Below are positions 36,086-44,732 of a stretch of 64,000 nt of DNA, piece by piece (position 1 is the first letter of the stretch; the number at the start of each line of letters is the position of its first letter). The DNA is from Bradyrhizobium embrapense. GTDB lineage: Bacteria > Pseudomonadota > Alphaproteobacteria > Rhizobiales > Xanthobacteraceae. Below the pieces are notes generated by a model. That model was not told where the DNA came from. It made no database searches and saw nothing but the letters and a program-made list of their open reading frames with translations. Location of the stretch: assembly GCF_001189235.2 (NCBI RefSeq), contig NZ_LFIP02000002.1, positions 248,411 through 312,410 of the forward strand, in the 5' to 3' direction. The position numbers and the translations under genes were made by a program.

Positions 36086-36571
36086 TTACAGCGGCTCGCC
36101 CTTCTTGGTCGTGAACTTGTATGCGCCGTCCGCGCCGAGCACGGCATGCATGTCCATGTCGGGATAGCTGATCTCGTCGCCGGCGGTGCGGTCGCCGACC
36201 ACCAGCAGCTTGACGTCCCTGTCGGTGCGGTTGACGAAGCGGTGCGCGCCGCCGGTGCCCGCCGGGAAGCCGGCGCACATGCCTGCTGTCAGCACCTGCG
36301 CGCCGCCATCGGTCTCCAGCACCACCTCGCCGTCCAGCACGTAGACGAATTCATCCTGACGCGAATGGGCATGGCGAAACGACGATTGGCCGCCCGGAAT
36401 GATCCGCGTCAAAACGACGCCGAAATTGGTCAGGCCGGCATGATCGCCGAGCCGGCGGTTGTAACGCATCTGGTTGGCCGCGCGGTGTGGCGGCGGAATG
36501 CTGGTCGAATTGCTCTCGGCCACCGTATCGGGATCGAATGCCGGCGGCCTTGGCCTGGTTTCATCGTTCAT
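36086..36571 (-). CDS. Cupin domain protein
   Basis: A 161-residue single cupin. Motif 1 is HAHSRQDEFVYVLDGEVVLETDG, with the His/Glu metal-ligand pattern. Motif 2 is GFPAGTGGAHRFVNRTD with the last His. It could bind Fe, Mn or Zn and act as a sugar isomerase, dioxygenase or ligand-binding protein; nothing fixes which. ATG at 36571 is preferred to a TTG two codons upstream. It ends 95 bp before the ketopantoate-reductase-like start on the same strand. Confidence 0.85.
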   Translation of the reverse strand: MNDETRPRPPAFDPDTVAESNSTSIPPPHRAANQMRYNRRLGDHAGLTNFGVVLTRIIPGGQSSFRHAHSRQDEFVYVLDGEVVLETDGGAQVLTAGMCAGFPAGTGGAHRFVNRTDRDVKLLVVGDRTAGDEISYPDMDMHAVLGADGAYKFTTKKGEPL

Positions 36572-36895
36572 TTGCAATCGGTCCGAACCTGCTTGCCTTA
36601 CGATGTATCATCACATGATTGCGGCGAGCCCGCAAAATGCGGATGGCAGGCATCGGCAAATTCACCGGTGGTCGCGGATGCTCGACCGCAAGGAGCCGGA
36701 TTACGCGACGTAAGGGCCTCGGACGGCCTCCCGAATCGGACCAATCCAGCCAATGTTGATGTGTCAGCTATGTCTCCGAACACCCGTCAGTGATCTGTCC
36801 GGGCCAAACAGAAGCCGGGCGATGACAGTTGTGGATGAGGACGGAGCTTCGCATTCTCGCGACGACGCTGGTGACGAGGTGAGCGATCTGCCCAA
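36572..36895. other. Intergenic region (324 bp) without a supported gene
   Basis: Open frames over this stretch are shadows of the cupin gene or short and unsupported. I see no tRNA, repeat element or clear regulatory palindrome here. It holds the upstream region of the cupin gene and the downstream end of the S24 repressor gene. Confidence 0.6.
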
Positions 36896-37549
36896 CTACT
36901 GGCTTGCCCACACCACGCGCGCGATCCACGTGACTTCCTCGGCATCGAGCATGCGGTCGGGATGCTCCGGGTTGAGCGATGCGAGCTCCAGCACCTTGCC
37001 GGTGCGGCGCTTCAGTTCCTTCACCATCACCTCGCCGCCGGTGGTGCGCACCACGACGCGGTCGCCGCGGCGGATCGCCGTCGCGGGTGACACCACGATG
37101 ATGTCGCCTTCGCGATAGGCCGGCTTCATCGAGTCGCCCTCGATCTCCAGCGCATAGGCGTGCTCGTCGGTTGTCCCTGGCAGCGCCACTTCGTCCCAGC
37201 CCTTGCCGGCGGGAAAGCCGGAGTCGTCGAAATAGCCGCCGGCACCGGCCTGCGCGAACCCGATCAGCGGCACCGACTGCCCGCCGCGTGGACCATCGCC
37301 GAGCAACTGCACGAAGGTCTCCATGCTGGCATTGCTCGCGGCCAGCGCCTTGGAGAGCGATTCGGTCGAAGGCCAGCGCTCGCGGCCGTCGCCGGTCACG
37401 CGCTTGGACTTGTTGAAGGTGGTGGGATCGAGACCGGACTGCTTGGCAAGGCCGGACGGCGAAAGGCCGGCGCGTTCGGCGAGCCGGTCGAGCCCGGCCC
37501 AGACCTGTGCGTGGGTCAGCGGTCGCGCTGCTTTGGACTGTTTGGCCAT
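36896..37549 (-). CDS. S24 family (LexA/CI-like) HTH repressor-protease
   Basis: A 217-residue regulator. The N-terminal helix-turn-helix (WAGLDRLAERAGLSPSGLAKQSGLDPTTF) is followed by a linker with the probable self-cleavage site, QAGAGG (near residues 99-104). The LexA-type serine protease fold carries Ser in EGDSMKPAYREGD and Lys in EVMVKELKRR. CI/LexA-type repressors cleave themselves when RecA is activated. No phage genes are nearby, so this is a stand-alone chromosomal regulator. A short inverted repeat, GGTA-N8-TACC (37566-37581), lies just before its start and could be its own operator. Confidence 0.88.
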   Translation of the reverse strand: MAKQSKAARPLTHAQVWAGLDRLAERAGLSPSGLAKQSGLDPTTFNKSKRVTGDGRERWPSTESLSKALAASNASMETFVQLLGDGPRGGQSVPLIGFAQAGAGGYFDDSGFPAGKGWDEVALPGTTDEHAYALEIEGDSMKPAYREGDIIVVSPATAIRRGDRVVVRTTGGEVMVKELKRRTGKVLELASLNPEHPDRMLDAEEVTWIARVVWASQ

Positions 37550-37748
37550 CGAGGATACCCCGGATGGTAGGAATTATTACCTGAAACCTGGCGTTTCCGC
37601 AAATCTGCCGTCGGATGTGCCCTGGCACCGCTTGAGTTGCGACGCCGCCGCCGATACGGTCCCTCGCGCGCCAAATGGCGTCTGGGGCATTTCCCCTCAA
37701 ATCCGGATAAACCCCAAGAGACTCAAGGACAAAAGGGAAGGCCGGGCC

Positions 37749-38093
37749 GTGCCCATGATCTACAAAATCACTCCCGCTTCGGCCTGGCGCGAAGCCGAGC
37801 GGCAGGGCGTCTACCGGGGCAGTGCGGACGACAATCGCGACGGCTTCATCCATTTTTCCACCGCCTCCCAGGTGGCCGAGACCGCGCGCAAGCACTACCA
37901 CGGGCAAACCGGCCTGTTCCTGGTCGCGGTCGATGCCGATGCGCTCGGCGACGCCTTGCGCTGGGAACGCTCGCGCAATGACGAGCTGTTTCCGCATCTC
38001 TACGGCGAGCTCGACCTCGGCGCGGTCACCGAGATCCTCAATCTGCACGCGCGCTCCGACGGCGGCCACGACGTTCCGGAGCTCAAGCCGTGA
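37749..38093 (+). CDS. DUF952 family protein
   Basis: A 114-residue protein of the DUF952 family. Conserved parts are IYKITPASAW, DGFIHFSTASQV with His, and FLVAVDADAL, then FPHLYGELDLGAV. The fold is ADP-ribosyltransferase-like in predictions I know of, and function is unproven. GTG at 37749 is chosen because GGGAAG lies 8 nt upstream; ATG two codons later is the alternative. Its stop overlaps the pyrD start by 4 bp, so the two are translated together. Confidence 0.87.
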   Translation: MPMIYKITPASAWREAERQGVYRGSADDNRDGFIHFSTASQVAETARKHYHGQTGLFLVAVDADALGDALRWERSRNDELFPHLYGELDLGAVTEILNLHARSDGGHDVPELKP

Positions 38094-39187
38094 TCCGTGC
38101 CTTCGATGCCTTCTCGCTGCCGCTGCTGCGCTGGTTCGATCCCGAAGATGCCCATCGCATGGCGATCCAGGGCTTGAAGCTGCTGCCGCCGATCCGGCAG
38201 CGGGTGGATGATCCGAAGCTTGCGGTGCGCGCCTTCGGGCTGAACTTTCCGAACCCGATCGGCATGGCGGCGGGTTTCGACAAGAGCGCCGAGGTGCCCG
38301 ACGCGCTGCTGCGGCTTGGTTTCGGCTTTGTCGAGATCGGCTCGGTGACACCGAAGCCGCAAGCCGGCAACCCGCGGCCGCGGCTGTTTCGCCTCGAGCG
38401 CGACGAGGCCGTCATCAACCGCATGGGCTTCAACAATGACGGCGCGGAAGCCGTGCTGCGCCGGCTCGCCGCGCGCGCCGGTGGCGGCGGCATCGTCGGG
38501 GTCAATGTCGGGGCCAACAAGGATTCGACCGACCGTGTCGCCGATTATGTGAAGCTGATCGAGACCTTTGCCCCGGTCGCGAGCTATTTCACCGTCAACG
38601 TCTCCTCGCCGAATACGCCGGGCCTGCGCAATCTGCAGCAATCGGCGGCGCTCGACGATTTGCTGGCGCGGGTGATCGATACCCGCGAGCGGGTCCGCAA
38701 GAACGCCGGCGACTCGCCAGTGCTGCTGAAGATCGCGCCGGACCTCAGCCTCGCCGAGCTCGACGATGTCGTGCACATCGCCCGCTCGCGGCGTGTCGAC
38801 GGCATGATCGTCGCCAACACCACGCTGGCGCGTTCCTCGACCCTGCGCGAGGAGAACCGCGCCAAGGAGCAGGGCGGCCTTTCGGGCCGTCCGCTGTTCC
38901 GGCTGTCGACGCGAATGGTGGCCGAGACCTATGTCCGCGTCGAAGGTGCATTTCCGTTGATCGGCGTCGGCGGCATCGATAGCGGCGGCGCCGCGCTGAC
39001 CAAGATGCGCGCCGGGGCCAGCCTGATCCAGCTCTATTCCTCGCTGGTCTACAAGGGCATCGGCCTGGTCGACGACATCAAGCGCGATCTGTCCTCGACC
39101 CTGCTGCGCACGGGGCGCGACTCTCTGTCTGAAATCGTCGGCGCCGATGCCGCGACGATTACGGCCGAGGATTGGCCGGTGAGGTAG
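38090..39187 (+). CDS. pyrD: Dihydroorotate dehydrogenase (quinone), class 2
   Basis: A 365-residue inner-membrane-associated flavoenzyme that oxidises dihydroorotate to orotate in pyrimidine synthesis and passes electrons to quinone. The N-terminal amphipathic extension (residues 1-45) is the class 2 membrane and quinone tunnel. Then come NPIGMAAGFDKSAE, the FMN-region GSVTPKPQAGNPRPRLFRL, NNDGAEAVLRRL, and VNVSSPNTPGLRNLQ with the catalytic base Ser. LIGVGGIDSGGAAL binds the FMN phosphate. The GTG start overlaps the DUF952 stop (GTGA), forming a two-gene operon. Confidence 0.95.
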   Translation: MIRAFDAFSLPLLRWFDPEDAHRMAIQGLKLLPPIRQRVDDPKLAVRAFGLNFPNPIGMAAGFDKSAEVPDALLRLGFGFVEIGSVTPKPQAGNPRPRLFRLERDEAVINRMGFNNDGAEAVLRRLAARAGGGGIVGVNVGANKDSTDRVADYVKLIETFAPVASYFTVNVSSPNTPGLRNLQQSAALDDLLARVIDTRERVRKNAGDSPVLLKIAPDLSLAELDDVVHIARSRRVDGMIVANTTLARSSTLREENRAKEQGGLSGRPLFRLSTRMVAETYVRVEGAFPLIGVGGIDSGGAALTKMRAGASLIQLYSSLVYKGIGLVDDIKRDLSSTLLRTGRDSLSEIVGADAATITAEDWPVR

Positions 39188-39193
39188 GGACCT

Positions 39194-39278
39194 GTAGCCC
39201 GGATGAAGCGCAGCGCAATCCGGGACAGTCTTACCGCGGCATAGGTCCCCGGATTGCGCTGCGCTCCCTCCGGGCTAC
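39194..39278. repeat. Dispersed palindromic repeat, type C
   Basis: GTAGCCCGGATGAAGCGCAG...AATCCGGG and CCCCGGATTGCGCTGCGC...CCGGGCTAC form a long inverted repeat between the convergent pyrD and MATE genes. It may act as a bidirectional transcription stop. Confidence 0.82.
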
Positions 39279-39282
39279 GGAG

Positions 39283-40608
39283 CTACGCGGTCTTGAACGA
39301 CTTCCTCAGCAGCGCCGGATAGCGCAGGCCTTGCAGGCCGCCGCGCGCGACGTAGAAGCCGAGCAGCGCGATCCACAGCCCGGTATTGCCGAACGAGCTG
39401 AGCACCCACCAGGCGGCGAGGAAGATCGCAAGCGAGGCCAGCATCAGATTGCGCATCTCGCGCGCCCAGGTCGCGCCGACATAGATGCCGTCGAAACCGA
39501 ACGCGAACACGCCGGGCAAGGGCGCCAGGATGACGAACACTAGGAACTCTCGTGCATAGCGGCGTACATCGTCGCTGGTCGTCATCAGATTGATCAGCGA
39601 GGGTCCGAACAGCGCGAACAGCGCCGAGACGACCAGCGCAAAGCCGACACCCCAGAGCAGCACCAGCCGGGTCGAATCGGCGAAGCCGCGCGCGTCGCGG
39701 GCGCCGAAGGCGCGGCCGCAGAGCTGTTGCGCGGCATTCGCGAGGCCGTCGAGGAAGAAGGCGCTGACCAGCAGGAAATTGTTCAGCACCGAATTCGCCG
39801 CCAGCGTGACGTCGCCCTCGCGCGCGCCCTTGGCGGTGAAGAACAGGAACACGACGATCAGCGCCGCGGTGCGCACCATGATGTCGCGGTTGACGGCCAG
39901 CATGCGCATCAGCTTGGCGCGGTCGAACAGCGTCGCCACGGGAACGGCGAAGCCGCCTTGCGAGATCCGCCACGCCACGACGATGCCGACGGCGAAGCCG
40001 GTCGTCTCGGCCAGCACGGCGGCGATCGCAGCCCCGGTGATGCCGGCGCCATAGGCCTGCACCAGCAGCACGGTTGCAATCATGTTGATCAGATTGATCA
40101 CGATCTGCAGCGCCAGCGCCAGATTGGCGCGGGCCTGGCCGACCAGCCAGCCCAGGATGACGTAATTGGCGAGCGCCAGCGGCGCCGACCAGATCCGGAT
40201 CATGAAATAGCTCTTGGCCGCGCGCGTGACGCCCTCGCTGCCGCCCATCAGCTGGAAAGTGATTGCGGCCAGCGGCACCTGCAGCGCGATCAGCGCAGCG
40301 CCGATCAGGCCGGCGACGATGAAGCCGCGTACCAGGATCGCGGCATATTCCTGCGGCTCGCCCGCTCCTTGAGCCTGCGCAGTGAAGGCCAGCGTCGACA
40401 TGCGCAGGAAGGCGAACAGCCAGAACAGGCAGTCGAAGATCACCGAGGCCATCGCCACCCCGCCGAGCAGCGCGGCATCGTCGAGCCGGCCGATCGCCGT
40501 GGTCGAGACGATGCCGATCAGTGGCGTGGTCAGGTTCGCGACCATCGCGGGACCGGCGATGGCGAACACCTGGCGGGTGGTGATCTTCGGGTGGATGGGT
40601 GCGTGCAT
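39283..40608 (-). CDS. MATE family efflux transporter, DinF-like
   Basis: A 441-residue antiporter with about twelve membrane helices. The N-terminal ITTRQVFAIAGPAMVANLTTPLIGIVSTTAIGRL is the DinF-type first helix. Internal symmetry is seen at AANSVLNNFLLVSAFFLDGLANAAQQLCGRAFG, which is the strongest DinF-subfamily block. It exports organic cations or is involved in damage or oxidative stress resistance in other bacteria. It is convergent with pyrD across a palindromic repeat. Confidence 0.9.
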   Translation of the reverse strand: MHAPIHPKITTRQVFAIAGPAMVANLTTPLIGIVSTTAIGRLDDAALLGGVAMASVIFDCLFWLFAFLRMSTLAFTAQAQGAGEPQEYAAILVRGFIVAGLIGAALIALQVPLAAITFQLMGGSEGVTRAAKSYFMIRIWSAPLALANYVILGWLVGQARANLALALQIVINLINMIATVLLVQAYGAGITGAAIAAVLAETTGFAVGIVVAWRISQGGFAVPVATLFDRAKLMRMLAVNRDIMVRTAALIVVFLFFTAKGAREGDVTLAANSVLNNFLLVSAFFLDGLANAAQQLCGRAFGARDARGFADSTRLVLLWGVGFALVVSALFALFGPSLINLMTTSDDVRRYAREFLVFVILAPLPGVFAFGFDGIYVGATWAREMRNLMLASLAIFLAAWWVLSSFGNTGLWIALLGFYVARGGLQGLRYPALLRKSFKTA

Positions 40609-40722
40609 GGCTACAGTTGCGAGGAACAGGCGTTTCTATCGCGACATCCGTCGCGCGACCATGCCGGAATTGTTCTCGGAGCAATGCGGTGGCGGAAGGG
40701 CAGCCGACAAGGCACTACATGG

Positions 40723-41457
40723 TTAGAGCGTCACGACCATGCCGTCACTCGCCGCCGTGTAGGGCAGGCCATCGACACGGCCGAGCATGTCGTCGCTCAT
40801 ATGAGTCAGCACCACGCGCTTGGCGTTGATGGCCGGCAAATGCGCTTCCAGCGTCTTCAGGCTGAGATGGTTCCTGACCATCCTGTCATAGGTATAGGCT
40901 TCGGCGATGAAGAGGTTGGCGTTTCGCGCAGCCGGGATCAGCGCGTCGGTCCACTCGGTGTCGGCGCTGTAGCTGAGGACGCGGCCTTCCGCCTCGACGC
41001 GGTAGGCGAGGAACGGCCCGCCGGATTCGCCATGCACCACAGGGTAGGGCGTCACGGCCACCTCGCCGAAGCTGCGCCGCGCCTGCGGTGCCAGCGTGAC
41101 GACGGACAGCTCGAAGCGTTGTCTGGTCCTGGAGGAGTGCTCGAACATCACCTCCATCAACTCAGGCAGCTTCGTTTCGATGCCTTCGGGCCCCGCGATG
41201 ACGAGCGGCCGGGTGCGGCGGGAGAATTGCGCGTCGAGCAGGAAGAACGGCAGGCCGGCGAAATGATCGCCGTGGAAATGCGTGATCAGGATCAAATCGA
41301 TCGCGTTGCGATCGATCCTGAGCCGTTTCAGTGCCGGCAGCGAGGACGCGCCGCAGTCGATCAGGAAATTGACGCGCGCGCCACTGACGTGGAAGCACGT
41401 GTTGAAGCGGCCCCCGGAGCCGAATGCATCGCCGCAGCCGACAAATTGCAATTGCAT
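40723..41457 (-). CDS. MBL-fold metallo-hydrolase (RNase Z-like group)
   Basis: A 244-residue metallo-beta-lactamase-fold hydrolase. The metal motif HFHGDH lies in LILITHFHGDHFAGLP near residues 60-65. Further ligands are His in VVHGESGGPF, Asp in YSADTEW, and the terminal VVLTHMSDD. The N-terminus LQFVGCGDAFGSGGRFNTCF and the overall order resemble the RNase Z/arylsulfatase-like branch, but without the exosite arm expected of a true tRNase Z. Function is probably phosphodiester or sulfate-ester cleavage. A small DUF6460 gene precedes it by 22 bp on the same strand. Confidence 0.87.
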   Translation of the reverse strand: MQLQFVGCGDAFGSGGRFNTCFHVSGARVNFLIDCGASSLPALKRLRIDRNAIDLILITHFHGDHFAGLPFFLLDAQFSRRTRPLVIAGPEGIETKLPELMEVMFEHSSRTRQRFELSVVTLAPQARRSFGEVAVTPYPVVHGESGGPFLAYRVEAEGRVLSYSADTEWTDALIPAARNANLFIAEAYTYDRMVRNHLSLKTLEAHLPAINAKRVVLTHMSDDMLGRVDGLPYTAASDGMVVTL

Positions 41458-41479
41458 CGGCTGCGGGCTTTCCTTGCGA

Positions 41480-41788
41480 TCAGCGGCCGCGCGGCGCGCC
41501 GAACAGCCGCGACAGCAGCCAGATCGGGATCACGATCACGGCGCCGAGCAGGAAGTAGCGCCACGCCCAGTTGATTGCGTCGAAGCCGAAATCCCAGAGG
41601 CTCTGGAACAGCCGGCGGATGCTGTACAGAATGTTCCACGGATCGAGGCCGATCGCGGCGAGCACGACGCCGACCAGGATCGAGAGCAGGATCAGCCGGA
41701 ACGCCACCGAGAGCGGCGATCCACCGAGAAAGCGGTACAGGCCGTCGCTCTGGCCACCGGCCGGCAAGTCCCGGATGTTGTCTGGCAT
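41480..41788 (-). CDS. DUF6460-type small membrane protein
   Basis: A 102-residue integral membrane protein. Conserved GGSPLSVAFRLILLSILVGVVLAAIGLDPWNI forms the first helix, and a second, DAINWAWRYFLLGAVIVIPIWLLSRLF, ends in the basic tail GAPRGR. Such proteins are conserved in Rhizobiales with unknown function. The ATG follows a GGAG-type site. It is upstream of the MBL-fold gene by 22 bp and probably co-transcribed. Confidence 0.83.
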   Translation of the reverse strand: MPDNIRDLPAGGQSDGLYRFLGGSPLSVAFRLILLSILVGVVLAAIGLDPWNILYSIRRLFQSLWDFGFDAINWAWRYFLLGAVIVIPIWLLSRLFGAPRGR

Positions 41789-41885
41789 CTTTCTCTCCTG
41801 GCGGAATCGCCCGCATTATAGGTCACGGCGCAGCACATGGGAAATCCGTCTGCCGCGATCAATGGCTGCCATGCGGCTTGCGGGT

Positions 41886-43538
41886 TTAACTTCCTGTCAT
41901 GGAGATTAACATCCGTTCAAGTGTCTCCAGCCGGTCGGCCTCGCGCGGCGGCTTGTCCCAGCGCAGGCGGCTGATCCGCGGAAAGCGCATCGCGACGCCG
42001 GATTTGTGACGCGGCGAGCGCTGCAGACCCTCGAAGGCGACCTCCAGCACCAGCCCCTGATCTGGCTCGTGCACGACATGTCGCACCGGACCGAACTTCT
42101 CGGTGGTGTTGCGGCGGACGAAGCGATCGATCTGCAGCAGCTCCTCATCGGTGAAGCCGAAATAGGCCTTGCCGACCGGCACCAGTTCGTCGCCGGCTTC
42201 ACTATGGGTCCAGACCCCGAACGTGTAGTCGGAGTAATAGGACGAGCGCTTGCCGTGGCCGCGCTGGGCATACATCAGCACCGCGTCGATGATGTGCGGA
42301 TCGCGCTTCCATTTCCACCACGGGCCCTTCGGCCGCCCGGGCAGATAGGGCGCGTCGCGCCGCTTCAGCATCACGCCTTCGACCGCGTCGGCGTCGTTGC
42401 CGGCGCCCGCGCTTTTCGGATCGGCGCGTGCCGCGGCGAGGTCTTCCCAGTTCGCGAACGGGACCATTGGAGAAAGGTCAATCCGTGGATCGTCCAGTCT
42501 GGCGACGAAGGCTTCGAGATGCGCACGGCGTTCGGTGAACGGCAGCTCGCGCAAATCGTTCGCGTCATCACCGAGTAGGTCATAGGCGCGCAAGTGGATC
42601 GGAAATTCCTTGATCAGCTTCGGCGAGACCACCTTGCGGTTCAGCCGCTGCTGCAAGACGTTGAAGGTCTGCACGCGGCCTTCGCGCAGCACCAGCAATT
42701 CGCCGTCGATCGCGCCGGGCAGATGCAGCGACGGCACGAGGTCGGGGAAGCTGCCGGTGATGTCCTCGCCGGTGCGCGAATAGAGCCGCGCCTGGATGTG
42801 CCCGCGCGCGTCGTGGCCGGCCACAGCCTGCACGCGGATGCCGTCCCACTTCCATTCCGCGCTGAAATCGGCGGCGTCGAGATTGGCGAAATCGCCATCC
42901 TCGATCGCATGCGCCAGCATCACCGGGCGGAACGGCGTCGGGTCGCTGTTGACAGGCTTGTCGCCGCGGCCTTCGAGCCAGGCGAACAGGTCGAGATAAG
43001 GCGGCGACAGGCCGTGCCACATCAGCTCGATCTCGTGCGCGTCCTTGTCGCCGAGCGCCGCCGCCGCGGTCTTCGCCAGCCGCGCCGAGATCCCGATCCG
43101 CATCGCGCCGGTGACGAGTTTCAGCAGCGCCCAGCGTCCGGTCTCGTCGAGTTCGTCCAGCCAGCGCGCCAGCTGCGCCGGCAACTCGGCCTTGCCGAGC
43201 GTGCGCAACGTGGTGACGACGTCGGTGAGCGTCGGCGGGGGCGGGTTGTTGTGGCCCGGCAGCTCGGCCTTCGGCCACATCAGCGCGACGGTTTCGGAGA
43301 GGTCGCCGACGTAATCATAGGAATAGCCGAACAGCGCCGGGTCGGCGCGTTCGGTGATCAGGTCGCGGATCAAGCCGGGCTTGGCGTGCTTGAACGACAG
43401 CGCACCGGTCAGTGCCGCCAGCGCGTAGCCGCGGTCGGGATCCTCAGTCTCGCCGAAATAGGCGACCAGCAACTTGATCTTGTTGTTGCGGCCCGGCTCA
43501 TAGGCGAGGCGATCGAGCAGCTCGGCAAAGCGGTTCAT
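41886..43538 (-). CDS. Cisplatin damage response ATP-dependent DNA ligase
   Basis: A 550-residue ATP-dependent DNA ligase. The N-terminal helical domain (residues about 1-200) is followed by the nucleotidyltransferase motif EWKWDGIRVQ, whose Lys takes the AMP. The adenylation region includes GAIDGELLVL and GVMLKRRDAPYLPGRPKGPWWKWKR. A C-terminal OB fold contains AYFGFTDEELLQID. It seals nicks in a stand-alone damage-tolerance pathway with an associated exonuclease, helicase and phosphoesterase. The start overlaps the exonuclease stop by 4 bp, so the two are translated together. The longer open frame through that gene is a shadow. Confidence 0.94.
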   Translation of the reverse strand: MNRFAELLDRLAYEPGRNNKIKLLVAYFGETEDPDRGYALAALTGALSFKHAKPGLIRDLITERADPALFGYSYDYVGDLSETVALMWPKAELPGHNNPPPPTLTDVVTTLRTLGKAELPAQLARWLDELDETGRWALLKLVTGAMRIGISARLAKTAAAALGDKDAHEIELMWHGLSPPYLDLFAWLEGRGDKPVNSDPTPFRPVMLAHAIEDGDFANLDAADFSAEWKWDGIRVQAVAGHDARGHIQARLYSRTGEDITGSFPDLVPSLHLPGAIDGELLVLREGRVQTFNVLQQRLNRKVVSPKLIKEFPIHLRAYDLLGDDANDLRELPFTERRAHLEAFVARLDDPRIDLSPMVPFANWEDLAAARADPKSAGAGNDADAVEGVMLKRRDAPYLPGRPKGPWWKWKRDPHIIDAVLMYAQRGHGKRSSYYSDYTFGVWTHSEAGDELVPVGKAYFGFTDEELLQIDRFVRRNTTEKFGPVRHVVHEPDQGLVLEVAFEGLQRSPRHKSGVAMRFPRISRLRWDKPPREADRLETLERMLISMTGS

Positions 43539-44602
43539 GCTTTTGTCTCGCCTTCGGGCTGGGCCTCGACTTCGCCAGTGATCGCCGCCGTCTCGCCCTC
43601 GTCCTCGTCGCCATAGCCGACCAGATCGAGCGGCCGCGCGGCAAGGCCTCGGGTTTTGCACCAATGCACCAGCGCGTCCTCCTGGCCGTGGGTGACCCAG
43701 ATCTCGCCTGCGCCGGTGGCGGTGATCGTCGCGGTCAGCCCGTCCCAGTCGGCATGATCCGAGATCACCAGCGGCAGCTCGATGCCGCCCTGCCGCGCGC
43801 GGGCGCGCACCCGCATCCAGCCCGATGCAAAAGCCGTGACCGGATCGGGGAAGCGCCGCGTCCAGACATCTGAAGTCGCGCTCGGCGGTGCCAGCGTGAT
43901 GGTGCCGGCGAGCTCGGCCTTCTTCTTCATGCCGCGCACCGGCCGGAGCTCGCCGAGCGGAATGCCGCGCTCCTGATAGTAATTGGTGATCTTCTCCATT
44001 GCGCCGTGCAGATAGATCGGCGCGTCGTAACCGGCCTCGCGCAGCAGCGCGATCACGCGCTGCGCCTTCCCGAGCGAATAGGCGCCGACCAGATGGGCGC
44101 GCTCCGGAAACAGTTTTGCGGACGCCAGCAACTTGTTCACTTCGCCTGCGGCATCGCCATGGCGGAACACCGGCAGGCCGAAGGTCGCCTCCGTGATGAA
44201 GACATCGCAGGGCACTAGCTCGAACGGCGCGCAGGTCGGGTCGCGCGCGTCCTTGTAGTCGCCGGAGGCGACGATGCGGGTGTCCTTGCAGGTGACCGAT
44301 ATCTGGGCGGAGCCCAGCACGTGCCCGGCGGGATGAAACGTCACCGCGACGTCGCCGAGCCTGATCTCCTCGCCATAAGTGATAGCCTGCACTGAGTCGG
44401 CGAAATTCTCGCCGTAGCGCAGCCGCATCATGTCGAGGGTTTCCTGGGTCGCGAGCACGGCGCCATGGCCCGCCCGCGCATGGTCGGAATGGCCATGCGT
44501 GATCAGGGCACGCTCGACCGGCCTGACAGGATCGATGTGGAAGCCCCCGGGCTTGCAGCAAAGCCCGGCCGGGACGGGCATCAGAATGTCTTGCGGGCGC
44601 AT
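43535..44602 (-). CDS. Ligase-associated DNA exonuclease (MBL/beta-CASP fold)
   Basis: A 355-residue metallo-beta-lactamase-fold nuclease. The metal motif THGHSDHARAGH (HxHxDH) is followed by GHVLGSAQ, VASGDYKD, and the His of ISDHADWDG. These match the family of exonucleases that always neighbour an ATP-dependent ligase. It should trim DNA ends for sealing by the downstream ligase. ATG at 44602 begins MRPQDIL; the 21-codon upstream open extension passes through a repeat. It is the first gene of the ligase operon. Confidence 0.92.
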   Translation of the reverse strand: MRPQDILMPVPAGLCCKPGGFHIDPVRPVERALITHGHSDHARAGHGAVLATQETLDMMRLRYGENFADSVQAITYGEEIRLGDVAVTFHPAGHVLGSAQISVTCKDTRIVASGDYKDARDPTCAPFELVPCDVFITEATFGLPVFRHGDAAGEVNKLLASAKLFPERAHLVGAYSLGKAQRVIALLREAGYDAPIYLHGAMEKITNYYQERGIPLGELRPVRGMKKKAELAGTITLAPPSATSDVWTRRFPDPVTAFASGWMRVRARARQGGIELPLVISDHADWDGLTATITATGAGEIWVTHGQEDALVHWCKTRGLAARPLDLVGYGDEDEGETAAITGEVEAQPEGETKA

Positions 44603-44637
44603 CGGTCCTATATAGGCGCTCTCCCCGCGATGTTTAG

Positions 44638-44702
44638 CCGTCATGCGCGGGCTTGACCCGGGCATCCATCTCCGGAAAAAGTCCGTGCTTTGATGGATGG
44701 CC
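44638..44702. repeat. Degenerate dispersed repeat between repair and methyltransferase genes
   Basis: GCCGTCATGCGCGGGCTTGA and GATGGATGGCC are remains of a common rhizobial palindromic element. The right arm is decayed. It lies in the divergent gap between the exonuclease and methyltransferase genes. Confidence 0.6.
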
Positions 44703-44732
44703 TAGTCGGCCAAGATCGGTTCCATAAAGAAA

